Counted from the stretch's first letter, positions 25,040-34,815 are shown. The stretch: 64,000 bases of DNA from Bacteroidota bacterium (GCA_018669475.1 JABHCC010000010.1:124001-188000); one strand, 5' to 3'. The notes: generated by a model from the sequence alone, not told the origin. Numbers and translations are program-made.

Positions 25040-25684
25040 TTAGATAAGTTTTCCCTGTTGCAGTGTAATCTTCCGACTTGCATAATTTGCTGATTCAGCA
25101 TCGTGAGAAACCAACAATACCGTTCCTCCCTTTTTATGAAAGTCTGTAATTAAAGACATTAATATTCTACTGTTTTCAGGATCAAGATTGCCAGTAGGTT
25201 CATCAGCAAGTAATATATCCGGTTCTGATATTATAGCGCGTATAAAGGCCGTTCGTTGTTTTTCGCCAACACTTAATTCAGATGGATATTTGTTCTTTAA
25301 AGATAATAGCAAACATTTTTCAAGATAATATTCAATACTTTTTTTATTTGCTTTTTTGCCATCAGACATTCTTATATTCTCAAAAACACTAAGATAAGGC
25401 AGCAAGTGAAATTGCTGAAATACAAAACCTATACTCTTCTTACGATACAGGTTCGCGTTTCGATTATTTTTTTCATAAACGTTTTCCCCTTTATAAAAAA
25501 CCTGACCCAAATCAGGTTTGATTAAACCACCGATAGTATGTAATAATGTTGATTTCCCTGAACCACTTGGACCAACAATTGCCGCAAAATCACCTTTATC
25601 AACATTTAAACTTACATCGTTAAGCGCAGTAAAAGTACTTCCGTTTTTTGTATAAGTTTTTGTTATATTTTTTACCTCCAGCAT
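25040..25684 (-). CDS. ABC transporter ATP-binding protein (LolD/MacB type)
   Basis: 214 residues, complete: Walker A GPSGSGKST (38-46), Q-loop FVFQQFHLLPYLSV, signature LSVGEKQR (usually LSGGQ, here LSVGE), Walker B ILLADEPTGNLDP and the switch His in LLVSHD. The LSVGE variant is seen in some members of this class. It powers the FtsX-like permease encoded 21 bp upstream. As in MacB/LolCDE systems, the expected role is mechanotransmission or lipoprotein/periplasmic substrate handling rather than simple import. Last gene of the five-gene operon 31549-25040. Confidence 0.9.
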   Translation of the reverse strand: MLEVKNITKTYTKNGSTFTALNDVSLNVDKGDFAAIVGPSGSGKSTLLHTIGGLIKPDLGQVFYKGENVYEKNNRNANLYRKKSIGFVFQQFHLLPYLSVFENIRMSDGKKANKKSIEYYLEKCLLLSLKNKYPSELSVGEKQRTAFIRAIISEPDILLADEPTGNLDPENSRILMSLITDFHKKGGTVLLVSHDAESANYASRKITLQQGKLI

Positions 25685-25704
25685 TGTTAATCGTTTTACA
25701 TTTT

Positions 25705-26871
25705 TTAATCCTGACTAAGTGTTTTTGCAGCGTCAACTTGTGAAGCTAAAAGTGCAGGGATCCAACTTGATAGCATCCATAATAAAGGAAAAATAATTAT
25801 ACCGTATCCGAAAATCGACCATAATGGTTTGATGGACATTGAAGTAAATCGAAAAATCTCTTTCCCAAAATATTCTGCAAGCCAACTTCCAATAAAAAAT
25901 CCAGCAATACTTCCTAAAAGGCCCAAAATAAATGCCTTAAACAAAAACATAAATAGAATGAAGGATTTGCTATTTCCCATGGCTTTAAAAATTCCAATTT
26001 CGTATTTGCGTGTGCTTACATTGGAGTAAAATAACATGCCAGAAATAAGTAATGAAATGAGTAAAATGAAAGGGATAATAAAAGAACCGTATTTATTCAT
26101 CATTAATCGCTGGTTTTCGCGGGCATCAGCAATGCTACTTATTTCTGTTACTTCAAGATCAGAAAATATGATTTGAACCTGACTGCGTGCATTGTTTATT
26201 CTTCCATCGTGACAAACACAACCCAAGGCTTCAATTTTGTTGATTTGATCTTCCATATCAAGAATTTCCTGCAAATCATCCAAATTAAATGCAACACCCT
26301 GGTCAATCATACCCTTTCCTTCAGCCAATCTTTTTGCAATTTCAAATTCGTACAATTCCCCATTCGTACCACGTATTTCAAAAGTTTCATTTTCAGGAAT
26401 ATTAACTGAAAGATGCGCTCCAACATGAACGGTGCCTTTTGCAACATCAAAACCCATCGTTTCCTGTTTTGATAAAAAGCGCTGCATGGCTTCATCTTTA
26501 TAACCCATAACAACAATCTGATGGCTGGAACCATTCGGGTCGATCCAATTAGGATATTTAAGTTGGAGTATGCCGGTAAGATGCCTAACTGCATCGAATG
26601 TTTTTGAATTGGCCAGCACATCCACATAATTTTCAGGAAAAGTTAGTGTGTTGTTAACAGAATAAAAATCAATGAGATCGGTTCCTTTGGGAAAGATATA
26701 CAGATTCAAGCCCTGCTCGCGCATGATTTTTCGAGTTTCATTTTCGCTGGCTTTACTTAATGTATAAACTGCAACAGAAACCGTACTGGCCGCAATTACC
26801 GTAAGTAAAATAATTATAGAGCTTACTTTTCGGTAAATAAGTTCTTTTATAACCAGCCTGAATGGATTCAT
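25705..26871 (-). CDS. FtsX/MacB-type ABC permease with a periplasmic CxCH motif
   Basis: 388 residues from ATG 26871, which overlaps the preceding TGA (ATGA); an open frame further upstream (to 27039) lies inside the previous gene. TM1 is at about 16-38, followed by a periplasmic domain of about 220 residues, then three TM helices (about 258-280, 305-330, 355-378). The domain contains C218-V-C220-H221 in ALGCVCHDG, unusual for this superfamily. The FtsX region has STRKYEIGIFKAMG, typical of MacB/LolE. It works with the ATPase downstream; presumably a homodimer. Confidence 0.88.
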   Translation of the reverse strand: MNPFRLVIKELIYRKVSSIIILLTVIAASTVSVAVYTLSKASENETRKIMREQGLNLYIFPKGTDLIDFYSVNNTLTFPENYVDVLANSKTFDAVRHLTGILQLKYPNWIDPNGSSHQIVVMGYKDEAMQRFLSKQETMGFDVAKGTVHVGAHLSVNIPENETFEIRGTNGELYEFEIAKRLAEGKGMIDQGVAFNLDDLQEILDMEDQINKIEALGCVCHDGRINNARSQVQIIFSDLEVTEISSIADARENQRLMMNKYGSFIIPFILLISLLISGMLFYSNVSTRKYEIGIFKAMGNSKSFILFMFLFKAFILGLLGSIAGFFIGSWLAEYFGKEIFRFTSMSIKPLWSIFGYGIIIFPLLWMLSSWIPALLASQVDAAKTLSQD

Positions 26872-27092
26872 TTTATACTCTTTTTGTTTTTTCGAAGAAA
26901 ATAGAACGTTAAAATAACAAGCGTGATTAAGATTACAACACCTGTTGATATCAATGAAATTTGCAATGAACGATCTTCTTTCATTTCTAGCTTTTGTGGC
27001 TGATAAGTATTGAGCCCATCCCGTTGATCGGTAAGCCATTTTGGTAAGGGTCGCGTATCTAAGGAATCATATCTTATGGTATCCTGTTCCAT
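26868..27092 (-). CDS. Small single-TM protein of the CxC ABC operon
   Basis: 74 residues: an acidic/polar N-terminal half with KPLPKW-like turn (TRPLPKWLTDQRDG), one TM helix at about 46-66 (SLISTGVVILITLVILTFYF) and a basic tail RKNKKS, so the N-terminus should be periplasmic. Its stop overlaps the permease ATG, and its ATG starts directly after the stop of the gene upstream. The tight packing says it belongs to the transporter complex. No family is recognised. Confidence 0.7.
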   Translation of the reverse strand: MEQDTIRYDSLDTRPLPKWLTDQRDGLNTYQPQKLEMKEDRSLQISLISTGVVILITLVILTFYFLRKNKKSIK

Positions 27093-27881
27093 TTATTGGT
27101 GCTCCAGATGCGGATTTGCATCAATTATTTTATTTACTAACGCCGTTTGTGGATTATCCCAATTTCCGTTAAAAAGAATGCTGACTCCGGGAAGATTATC
27201 TTTAATAAGACAACTGCAATCGGCGGTGAAGAAATTAAGCATCAGATTGATATTTTCTTGTGAAATCCCGTTTGCTAACAGCGGCTCAAGTGCCCTGAAC
27301 TTTCCAAAAATCCCAAATACCATGGGTTCCGCTATTTCTTTTAAATCGCTCTCTACATTAAGCAGCATTGAAACAAGCTGAGCTTCTTCAGTACTTTTCC
27401 TGTCCAGTTCCACAACTGTAACTACACTGCCAAAGGGAGATTCTGCTACACTTTTCTTTACTACTTTCAGTCCTTTATCATCTTTCTCCTGAATTCCACT
27501 TTTCAAATAAAGCATCACACATAGTTTTCCAGCCATCAGTTCAATGGCTATTTTTTTACGAATTGGAGAATTAGCAATAGCTAAAAGTTCTTCTTTATCG
27601 GCATATTCCGTAATAAGACGATTATTAAAATACAGGGCATAATAAGGTTTCTCAATCTCGTCACGCTGCAAAGTTTTAAGAAAAATATTGGAGGTATGAA
27701 ATAGCTCTTCAATTTCAGAATTTTGTTGTTTTACTTCTTCCGTTAATTCATTTTCATGAAAATAAACCAGAAGATATTTGTCTGGAACAGAATTCAGCAA
27801 TACCCACTCCGAGACTTTTGTCGTGCAAGGCAAACTTAATAAAGCACCAATTACAATTATTTTCAAGTAAACCAGTTTCAT
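27093..27881 (-). CDS. Exported CxC-motif protein of the ABC operon
   Basis: 262 residues; signal peptide ending LPC|T or LLSLPC (possible lipoprotein). N-terminal half alpha/beta (YLLVYFHENELTEEV, YYALYFNNRLITEYADKEEL), a middle VVTVVELDRK, and a C-terminal signature VFGIFGKFRALEPLLANGIS, then LNFFTADCSCLIKDNLPG with C222-x-C224. I recall the same C-terminal pattern (FG-x-G-R-x-L-x-P-L...ACSC) from planctomycete proteins next to PQQ-propeller and ABC genes (unverified memory). ATG overlaps the upstream TAA by one base (TAATG). Probably the periplasmic partner of the permease. Confidence 0.7.
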   Translation of the reverse strand: MKLVYLKIIVIGALLSLPCTTKVSEWVLLNSVPDKYLLVYFHENELTEEVKQQNSEIEELFHTSNIFLKTLQRDEIEKPYYALYFNNRLITEYADKEELLAIANSPIRKKIAIELMAGKLCVMLYLKSGIQEKDDKGLKVVKKSVAESPFGSVVTVVELDRKSTEEAQLVSMLLNVESDLKEIAEPMVFGIFGKFRALEPLLANGISQENINLMLNFFTADCSCLIKDNLPGVSILFNGNWDNPQTALVNKIIDANPHLEHQ

Positions 27882-30800
27882 TATTCGACCAACCTTTCCT
27901 GTATTAATTCAACGCCTGAAATTAGGGTATTCCCTTTAATCGGAATTAAGTCAATTTTTAATTTTTCTCCAGCTTTTATCCGCGCAAAGGTCTTCACTAT
28001 CTCTTTATCAATTTTGCCAGCTTCTTTTACAATATCAAATTTTTCAATAAGCTTTTCTCCCTGAACCACAATATCAAAAGACCTTTCATCTTCTTTTTTA
28101 TCTTCCAGTTCAGCAAAATAAAGTTTTACCCTGTAAGTTGATTCAGGGATAAGATTATCCTCAGCCAAAGTTATTTCAATGGAATTAATTCCTATTAAGG
28201 CGCTTGAACTCACCCAAGGTGTATTTTCAGATGAAATACTTATGGGTTCTTTCCTGATTTCCTTATAACCTGAGGTATCAATTTTCACACGAATTCCGGG
28301 AGGAGTACCTGCAACAAAAGGAAATTCAAGCCACAATACTTTATTATCAGCACTTCGGTCACCAGGTGCATTCAGGTTTAATCCTAGCTGTTGAACCGGT
28401 TTTCCGTTCCATGTGTAGTTACTGTTTGTCCAGTAGGCCATCCATGGCATATGAATAAGCGCTAATGAAGTTTGATTTTGGTAAGCACATTGACAAGTTC
28501 GTGTATAATCTGGTGAGTTAAGTACACCATCGGCTGCAATCAGATTAGTTGAACAACTGGATTTCCAACCGCCTAAACTTCCTGTTCCTTCAAAAGTATC
28601 GAGATTAATAAATCCGGCTGAAGCTGAGCGAAAAGTGAGAAGATGTTCGCTGGCGGCAACTATTCCACATCCATATTCTCTTTTATAGCTCCATTTTAGA
28701 TCTTCACCAGTAATCGGGTCTTTTTCTGTTAGTTGTTCTCCTGTTAAAAGATGAAACCCTTCGCCGTTAGTATATATCTTGTCATTATGAATAATTGGTG
28801 GATTGGCATATCTCATGGCCCGGTCCCATATTTTATCTTTTGTGCGAATATCATAAGTAATCATTCGGTTTCCCATTTCTCCATGTAGCATATCGCGCGA
28901 TGGTCTGGTGGCCTGTAACAGTAATTTGTGCTCAGCTGAATAACCGAGCCAGGTTCCGAAAACATCCTCAGTTTCTTCCTGAATAATTTGACCTGTTTTA
29001 GCATCAAGATAAAGTAACCTTGAGCCTTGCGGAATTGGTTCACCTCTTCTTTTTAGTTTTGTTTCCAGGTATTGTGGTAATTTATCCAGACAAAATAGCA
29101 TATCATCACCCGCAATAACTGAATTGTGAATGAAACCATGATTTGCTTTAATACTCCATAATCTTTCTCCCGAGAATCGGTTTAGTACCGTTAACTCTTT
29201 GCTTGCTGATAGATCGAAATCTGAAAAATTCATTCTTTTTGCAAGAATCGTATCATTTTCAGTTCCCTGAAATTCTGCAAAATTATTTCCAAGAATCAGG
29301 AAATCTTTATAAACGCCAATGTATCCAAGTTTTTGGGTATCGTTATCACCAGTCATAAATTCCCTGGCCACTTCTCCGTTATTGATGTCAATGAGCGTGC
29401 ATTTGTTTCCTTCAATTAAATAAACAAACTCTTTAGTAGCAATGTAATTGGTACCTCTGGAATTTGAGCCCGGTAAATGCACTTGGTTGTATTTTGGATC
29501 AAGTGGATGTTCTTCATCGTAAGTTTCATTATAATATACAAGCCAATTATCATCTAATAGATTTTCAGATTTGTGTCGCCATAACACTCTGCCGGTATAA
29601 ACATCGCGTGCACTAATGCTATTCATCCCCAGAATGATTAGCCGCCCGTCAATGACCTGTTCACCCGGACCATGACCATGCCGAGGAAGAACATCCATGT
29701 TTGAATTCCCCCCAAACCATAAAATTCCTAAAGGTGCTTTTACCAACTGATCATCGGACTTAACAGTGTTTGCAATATCTCCGTAGTTGTGCGTCCATGG
29801 AGATGCACCTTGCAGAGGACCAGTTCTTGTGATGATCGACAATCCTTTTTCTGCACGAATTGATGAACCTGGCAAATGCATTGTGTTTAAGCTTGCCATT
29901 AAACGTTTTCGCTTTTCCCTTTTTAGTGGAATAAGAATTTTGCCCCCATATGGACGAGTTGTTTCATAAAGTTTTTCGATAAAATCTTTCCGGCCACCAC
30001 CGATGTACACAAGATCGTTAACAATGGTATGCGAAGAAAAATATTTTGGCAACTTTGGAAATGTATGATGGAAATGCTGAAAACTTATTCGATCGCTTGT
30101 CACGCCTGCACTATCAAAATACTCCCGAAGTGCCTGAACTCTTTGGGATTCTTTTTCATAAACAACAATATCGAAAGAGGTATTGTAAACAAGATTTTCT
30201 AAAAGAGAAATATCTTCACCTCCAAAAACCAGACAATAACCATCACTTACTTCTATGTTGCTGATTATATTATTTACACTCCTGTCATATTCTTTCACTT
30301 CTGCTACTGAAGATTCGCCAAAAGTCATAATTGTTCCATCGTCTGCTACGGCAACCAGTTTTCCGTTTGCTGCTATAAGTCGTTCTATATTTTTATCACT
30401 TCTGTATCTCCAAATTACTTCAGCCTCCTTGTCAGGATGAAGTTTTAAGGCCGTAATTCCAATACTATCGGCTGCAAAAAGGCAATTCCCAGCTTTAATC
30501 AAATCATTACTTGCCGAAATATCTTTCATCCATAAAGTATCCAGTTTATTCTCTATTCCCAGTTTCGCTGCTACAATATTTTTTCCGGAGAAATAGAAGC
30601 TATCTCCATCAACTACCGGATATTCTCCAGCTTTCGAAACTAGTTTTTTTCCAGTTTTAGAATCGTACATGTTCGTCATTCTTTCGCGATGGTGGTTAAA
30701 AAAAACTTTGTCACTGGCACAAGTAAATGCACCCCCGGTTTTCCCACTTGCTGCCAAATGATAATAAATTTCATCTCCCGTTTTCAGGTTAAAAGCTGCT

Positions 30801-31549
30801 GGCACTGAGCGTCCACCGGCAACAAGTAATTTATCTCCACTAATTGTAAAGGCACCTTGTGGTGCCACATCTGCAAAAGCAGGAGAGCGATGGGGTTGAA
30901 GAATATAATTGCTTCCGGTGCCCTCGTTTTTCCAGATAATATCTCCCGTAGTTGCATCCAGAGCATAAATAAATGTTCCCATTAGCGGAAAAATACTTGC
31001 TGCAGTATACACTATATCATCTTTAATAACCACACCTCCACGTGCAGGCCACATTGAAATAAGCCTTTTATTCCCTAAAAGCTTGTTTTCTGCTGGTGCA
31101 AGAAGTCGTTTCCAAACTAAAGACCCGCTTGTAGAGTTCAGGCAATAAATAAAACCATCATCGCCAGTAAAATAGATTTTCCCATTATTGATAGCAAGCG
31201 GCAAACGAACAGGCCCGTCAGCATAAAAATGCCAGATTTCATTTCCCGAATTAAGATCCAATGCCACCACTTTGTCCTGATCGTTAAAACCAATAAATAG
31301 TTTATTGTCGGCAACAACAGGCTCAAATAAACGATCGAATTTCATCAGGTTCTGATTAAGCGGATCGTCCCAAACTGGAATTCGTGGTGAATATTTCACC
31401 TGCCATTGTAGGTTTAATTGTTCTGGCAATTGTTCCGGCGTTGAAGCAGATCTTTTGGAATCGTAACGCCACATTGGCCAATCAGAAGATTGTCCGCTAA
31501 CAGCACTAATTATTAAGAACAAAAAAAATATGGATGATATTTTTTTCAT
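27881..31549 (-). CDS. Large exported PQQ-like beta-propeller protein with C-terminal malectin-like domain
   Basis: 1,222 residues; signal peptide FLFLIISAVSG|QS. Two stretches of PQQ/WD-type blades: about 25-420 (WPMWRYDSKRS, GNEIWHFYADGPVRLP, GSLVWKRLLAP) and about 590-1060 (GRVLWRHKSENL, GERLWSIKANHG, TGQIIQEE). Between them is a Rossmann-like insert (about 425-545; ALREYFDSAGV, YIGGGRKDF). A C-rich region has C1019-x-C1021 (RTCQCAYQNQ). The C-terminal malectin-like domain (about 1075-1220) has YRVKLYFAEL and SFDIVVQG. It heads the operon; a near-consensus -7 element TATCTTTA lies at 31585-31578. Probably periplasmic or surface sensor/binding component; not a demonstrated quinoprotein enzyme. 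Confidence 0.85.
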   Translation of the reverse strand: MKKISSIFFLFLIISAVSGQSSDWPMWRYDSKRSASTPEQLPEQLNLQWQVKYSPRIPVWDDPLNQNLMKFDRLFEPVVADNKLFIGFNDQDKVVALDLNSGNEIWHFYADGPVRLPLAINNGKIYFTGDDGFIYCLNSTSGSLVWKRLLAPAENKLLGNKRLISMWPARGGVVIKDDIVYTAASIFPLMGTFIYALDATTGDIIWKNEGTGSNYILQPHRSPAFADVAPQGAFTISGDKLLVAGGRSVPAAFNLKTGDEIYYHLAASGKTGGAFTCASDKVFFNHHRERMTNMYDSKTGKKLVSKAGEYPVVDGDSFYFSGKNIVAAKLGIENKLDTLWMKDISASNDLIKAGNCLFAADSIGITALKLHPDKEAEVIWRYRSDKNIERLIAANGKLVAVADDGTIMTFGESSVAEVKEYDRSVNNIISNIEVSDGYCLVFGGEDISLLENLVYNTSFDIVVYEKESQRVQALREYFDSAGVTSDRISFQHFHHTFPKLPKYFSSHTIVNDLVYIGGGRKDFIEKLYETTRPYGGKILIPLKREKRKRLMASLNTMHLPGSSIRAEKGLSIITRTGPLQGASPWTHNYGDIANTVKSDDQLVKAPLGILWFGGNSNMDVLPRHGHGPGEQVIDGRLIILGMNSISARDVYTGRVLWRHKSENLLDDNWLVYYNETYDEEHPLDPKYNQVHLPGSNSRGTNYIATKEFVYLIEGNKCTLIDINNGEVAREFMTGDNDTQKLGYIGVYKDFLILGNNFAEFQGTENDTILAKRMNFSDFDLSASKELTVLNRFSGERLWSIKANHGFIHNSVIAGDDMLFCLDKLPQYLETKLKRRGEPIPQGSRLLYLDAKTGQIIQEETEDVFGTWLGYSAEHKLLLQATRPSRDMLHGEMGNRMITYDIRTKDKIWDRAMRYANPPIIHNDKIYTNGEGFHLLTGEQLTEKDPITGEDLKWSYKREYGCGIVAASEHLLTFRSASAGFINLDTFEGTGSLGGWKSSCSTNLIAADGVLNSPDYTRTCQCAYQNQTSLALIHMPWMAYWTNSNYTWNGKPVQQLGLNLNAPGDRSADNKVLWLEFPFVAGTPPGIRVKIDTSGYKEIRKEPISISSENTPWVSSSALIGINSIEITLAEDNLIPESTYRVKLYFAELEDKKEDERSFDIVVQGEKLIEKFDIVKEAGKIDKEIVKTFARIKAGEKLKIDLIPIKGNTLISGVELIQERLVE

Positions 31550-31949
31550 GGTGTTAAGATATTTAATTCAGGGCAATTAAAGATAATTGTATTTTAAGTG
31601 GACAATAGTGGCTTTTTAGCTATAACCATACATTCAATTAGAGCAAACAACTCACCATCAATTGCTGATATTCCTGTCCACCCCAAAGATAGTATGAGTT
31701 AGAGGCGAACCAATGCGGTGTTATGGTAAATACACGAAAAGGGAGGGCAGGCTGTGCAGTTTTCAAGGGATTTACACTATTTCCGGCTCATAAAGAGCCA
31801 TACTTACATAAACATGTGAAGCGACCAATGCTGGAACATATATTGAGCATCCATAAACATCTGTCAAGTTTGGCGACTTACAACATTTTAGCTTCAATTG
31901 ACCAGGCACAATTGGCATATTAAGGAACTCATGTAATTATAATCTGCTA
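31550..31949. other. Intergenic region upstream of the CxC operon
   Basis: Contains the probable operon promoter (TATCTTTA on the minus strand, 31585-31578). A 66-codon plus-strand frame (31723-31923) has no recognisable features. No RNA gene seen. Confidence 0.4.
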
Positions 31950-32745
31950 TTATTTCTCCCACTTGGGATCATCCAGAAATGTATCTAAATATTTTATCTG
32001 CTTCAAGTAAGATGGTCGTTCCAATCCTGTTCCAATTATGTTACCATTAGGATCAAATAGCATATGACGTGGAATTCCGTCGAATTTATAAGTCTCGCTA
32101 AAATCACATGGCATACCTCTTTCACTAATCATCTGTATGCCTGGCATTTCATTATTCTCAAGATAGTTCAACCAATCTTCCCTTCTATCATCCATGGAAT
32201 ACATAATAAATGTAATATTTCTTTCCTCGTAAGCTTTAACCAATTCACGAAAGGAGGGTAACTCTCCAATACATGGGCCACACCATGTTGCCCAAACATC
32301 AACAAACACAAACTGCCCCTTGAATTCTGATAATGCTCTTGATTCACCATCTGGTGTTTGACCAATTACTGCTGGAGCTAATTCGCCAGGTTGTAATTTT
32401 CTCCAACTATCCTCCTCTTTCTGAATAAACTCAACGTACTCATTATTTGTGCAGTTTTGTTTGAAAAGAACTAGTAAGTTCTCAATTGGTTTTAATTCCC
32501 CAGAATCAAAAGCCCGCTTAGCCAAATCCAACAAGAGAAAGTTTCTCACTTCCTCATTATTAACACTGTCTATAACAAAGGTTATATCCATAAACATCAG
32601 AAGAGAAAAAGCCAATCATCCTATAATCTGGATTTTGAATCCTGTATTCAACTATAATTTGATCATTAGGAACCTTATTGCAGGAAGAAATAAACATGCA
32701 AATACCGACTGCAAAAACAGATAACATTATCAGGTAGTGTTTCAT
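31950..32745 (-). pseudogene. TlpA-like thioredoxin-fold lipoprotein, split by a frameshift
   Basis: From ATG 32745 one frame gives a lipoprotein start MKHYLIMLSVFAVGI...ISSC (lipobox) and ends at 32560 after DVYGYNLCYRQC. The overlapping frame, open from about 32615, gives a helical linker (FLLLDLAKRAFDSGE) and a full TlpA/ResA-type domain with WATWCGPC, SMDDRREDW and the cis-Pro loop GIPRHMLFD. Together they make the usual lipoprotein-linker-thioredoxin layout, so a one-base shift near the T-run around 32606-32612 has split the gene. The second frame has only a TTG start with no signal peptide. Role: periplasmic thiol-disulfide exchange. It could also be a sequencing error. Confidence 0.7.
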
Positions 32746-32884
32746 AAAAGTGATTTTTTTAGATCTGTTCAAGGATTGAGAATTAAAAATAACAATAATA
32801 ATTAACCTTTTGTCTAGCGATACAACAACTCTGGTGCGAGATCATAGTCCCATTTAGAATCATACATCATCCCTCTTAAAAGCC

Positions 32885-32892
32885 TATATTTG
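32885..32892 (+). promoter_or_regulatory. -7 promoter element for acpH
   Basis: TATATTTG fits TAnnTTTG and lies 13 nt before ATG 32906; the earlier in-frame ATG 32894 would be at or before the transcription start, supporting 32906. Confidence 0.5.
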
Positions 32893-32905
32893 TATGCACC
32901 GGAAT

Positions 32906-33487
32906 ATGAATTATCTAGCTCATTTATATTTAACAAAAAATTACTCCGAAGAGATTTCTGTTGGGAATTTCATTGCTGATGCAGTGAAGGGGCAGAAGGC
33001 CTTATCCAATTATCCGGAGCAAATTCAAAGCGGAATACGAGTTCACCGAGAGATTGATAGTTTTACTGATACACATCCCCTGTTCAAGAAAGGTACAAAA
33101 CGATTACATAGTAACTATGGGAAATTTGCGGGCATTATTTTGGACATCTTTTATGATCATATTTTAGCCGAGAATTGGGATCAATACTCTGAAGATTCGT
33201 TGGAAAATTTTGCCCAATCACAATATAGTCTTATCACCACCCACTGGATTCATCTGCCACTACGTACGCAGTATTGGTATCACTATATGTATCATAACAA
33301 CCTACTGGTCACTTATGCCAAGGAAGCTGTCATTGAACTGGTACTGCAACGCATGGATAAGCGCTTGGGCAGTATCTCAGAAATGGGACGAGCGATAGTA
33401 GAATTGAGGACTTACAAAGATGAATATACAGAGGAGTTTAGAACTTTCTTTCAAGAAATTCAAGAGCATTTATCCTCCCGCTTTTGA
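32906..33487 (+). CDS. acpH: ACP phosphodiesterase (AcpH, DUF479)
   Basis: 193 residues starting MNYLAHLYL, the family N-terminus, which decides for ATG 32906. It removes the 4'-phosphopantetheine arm from acyl carrier protein. HD-like metal residues are visible in VGNFIADAVKG, IRVHREIDSFTDTHP (H/D pair) and ILDIFYDHILAENW (D...DH). The C-terminal helix HYMYHNNLLVTYA and RMDKRLGS match the family. Normal length. Monocistronic; nothing in the context suggests more than housekeeping ACP turnover. Confidence 0.88.
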   Translation: MNYLAHLYLTKNYSEEISVGNFIADAVKGQKALSNYPEQIQSGIRVHREIDSFTDTHPLFKKGTKRLHSNYGKFAGIILDIFYDHILAENWDQYSEDSLENFAQSQYSLITTHWIHLPLRTQYWYHYMYHNNLLVTYAKEAVIELVLQRMDKRLGSISEMGRAIVELRTYKDEYTEEFRTFFQEIQEHLSSRF

Positions 33488-33731
33488 CTCAGATCTGATA
33501 TAGCAGTCTGATAGCAGCTTACCATAATATCAAAATCGATCTGGCTTGGTTTTTCTTGCACTGGCAAATGTGAAGCCTGCCGATTCTTGGAATAATTGCC
33601 AAGCACCATTGTTACAAACTTATTTCACAATGGATTTCAATAGAAATAGAAGAATTCTAACCTGTAAAGGCTGGAATAGTTCCAGATGCAACCGTTTCCT
33701 GTTTAATAGTTGAGAGAAGGAAGAACAAATG

Positions 33732-34532
33732 CTATCTCGCTATTGTGGCTGTGGCAGTATTCCGTTTTTCCCGAAAATCATTCATAGCCAGATCCCAGTA
33801 TATCTCGTAACATTCAGACGTCACGGTACTCCCACTAAATGAAATTGTCCTTTTGATTGTATATTCATGCCCATTGCTTATTCCTTTCTCAATGAACTCT
33901 CCACTTTCTGGTGCACCACAACTAAAATAAGACCGGGTTCCAGAACCTGAATAAACATCATCCATTAGGGCCATTCTGAAATTTCTGTTCTCATAGAAAA
34001 AAAGTGTCCCAGTTGCAACAGTGGATGTATAATTACTACCGCCAGTTTTGAATTTGAAATCCTCAGCATTAATATCGCAAATAAGATAATCATTGTCAAT
34101 ATGTGCCACCTCACCTTTATAAGTATATAAAGTAGTGTCAAGACTTACTGAATATGTTTCCATACCAATGGCCATTACAGGATCACCTGAGATCTGATCC
34201 TCCCATGGAATCTTTACACGAATTGGTTTAAATAGTACTTCCGGCAATTGATCAATGTGGATTACGGGTGATACTGCATCTTCACCCAATGGATGATTGC
34301 TCATAACCGTATCTATGTATACATTTATTGTGGCAATTTCACCAAATGCTCCCTCGGGTACTTCTATAACTATTTCATCTAAAAAAATATCACCCCCTTG
34401 TGGTCTAATAGTTCCAGAACCAATCTTTGTAAATCCATCCATATCAAGGTCAATACCATAATCAGGATCACAAGAATAAAAAAGCAAAATACTAGCAATT
34501 ATCAAAGAGATTCACTTTAGTATTAATTTCAT
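33732..34532 (-). pseudogene. Lipoprotein with a TGA in its signal peptide
   Basis: From ATG 34532 the frame reads MKLILK, then TGA (34514-34512, codon 7), then ISLIIASILLFYSCDPDYG, i.e. the rest of a perfectly normal lipoprotein signal peptide in the same frame. The only in-frame start after the stop is TTG 34505, which leaves MIIASILLFYSC without positive charges. The mature part has a ZU5-like or Ig-like beta domain (GSGTIRPQGGDIFLDEIVIE, VPEGAFGEIATINVYID, VRVKIPW) and a C-terminal domain with an SCGAP pair. Possibly inactive, possibly rescued from the TTG. Confidence 0.55.
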
Positions 34533-34815
34533 TTTAGTTTAGGCTTGAGGCATGTAGCATCCTGATTTCCTTAAGGGTACTAAATTCATCACGATCAACA
34601 AAATTGATCTGCTAGTCTTATACCTGAATAAAATTAGAAAGTGGTGTCCCGAACAGTGTTCTTGTTAGACCAGAAAAAGTGGCCTCATTTATATCTGTAC
34701 AAGTGGCTCATTAGATCGGGATTGTCTAATATGTAAGCAAACACAGAAACTGTATAAGGCTGAAGTGGGAGGAGATAAGAGTTTCGAGGAATGTAAGCTG
34801 GATATAAAAAATCGC
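34533..34815. other. Intergenic region between divergent lipoprotein genes
   Basis: No ORF, RNA gene or clear repeat recognised. Confidence 0.35.

Noticed and set aside
31723-31923. 66-codon plus-strand ORF
   Set aside because: No domain, signal or conserved pattern; likely chance in an intergenic region.
32560-32615. Programmed -1 frameshift in the TlpA-like gene
   Set aside because: The shift needed is +1 (or -2); no X-XXY-YYZ site in the right phase was found.
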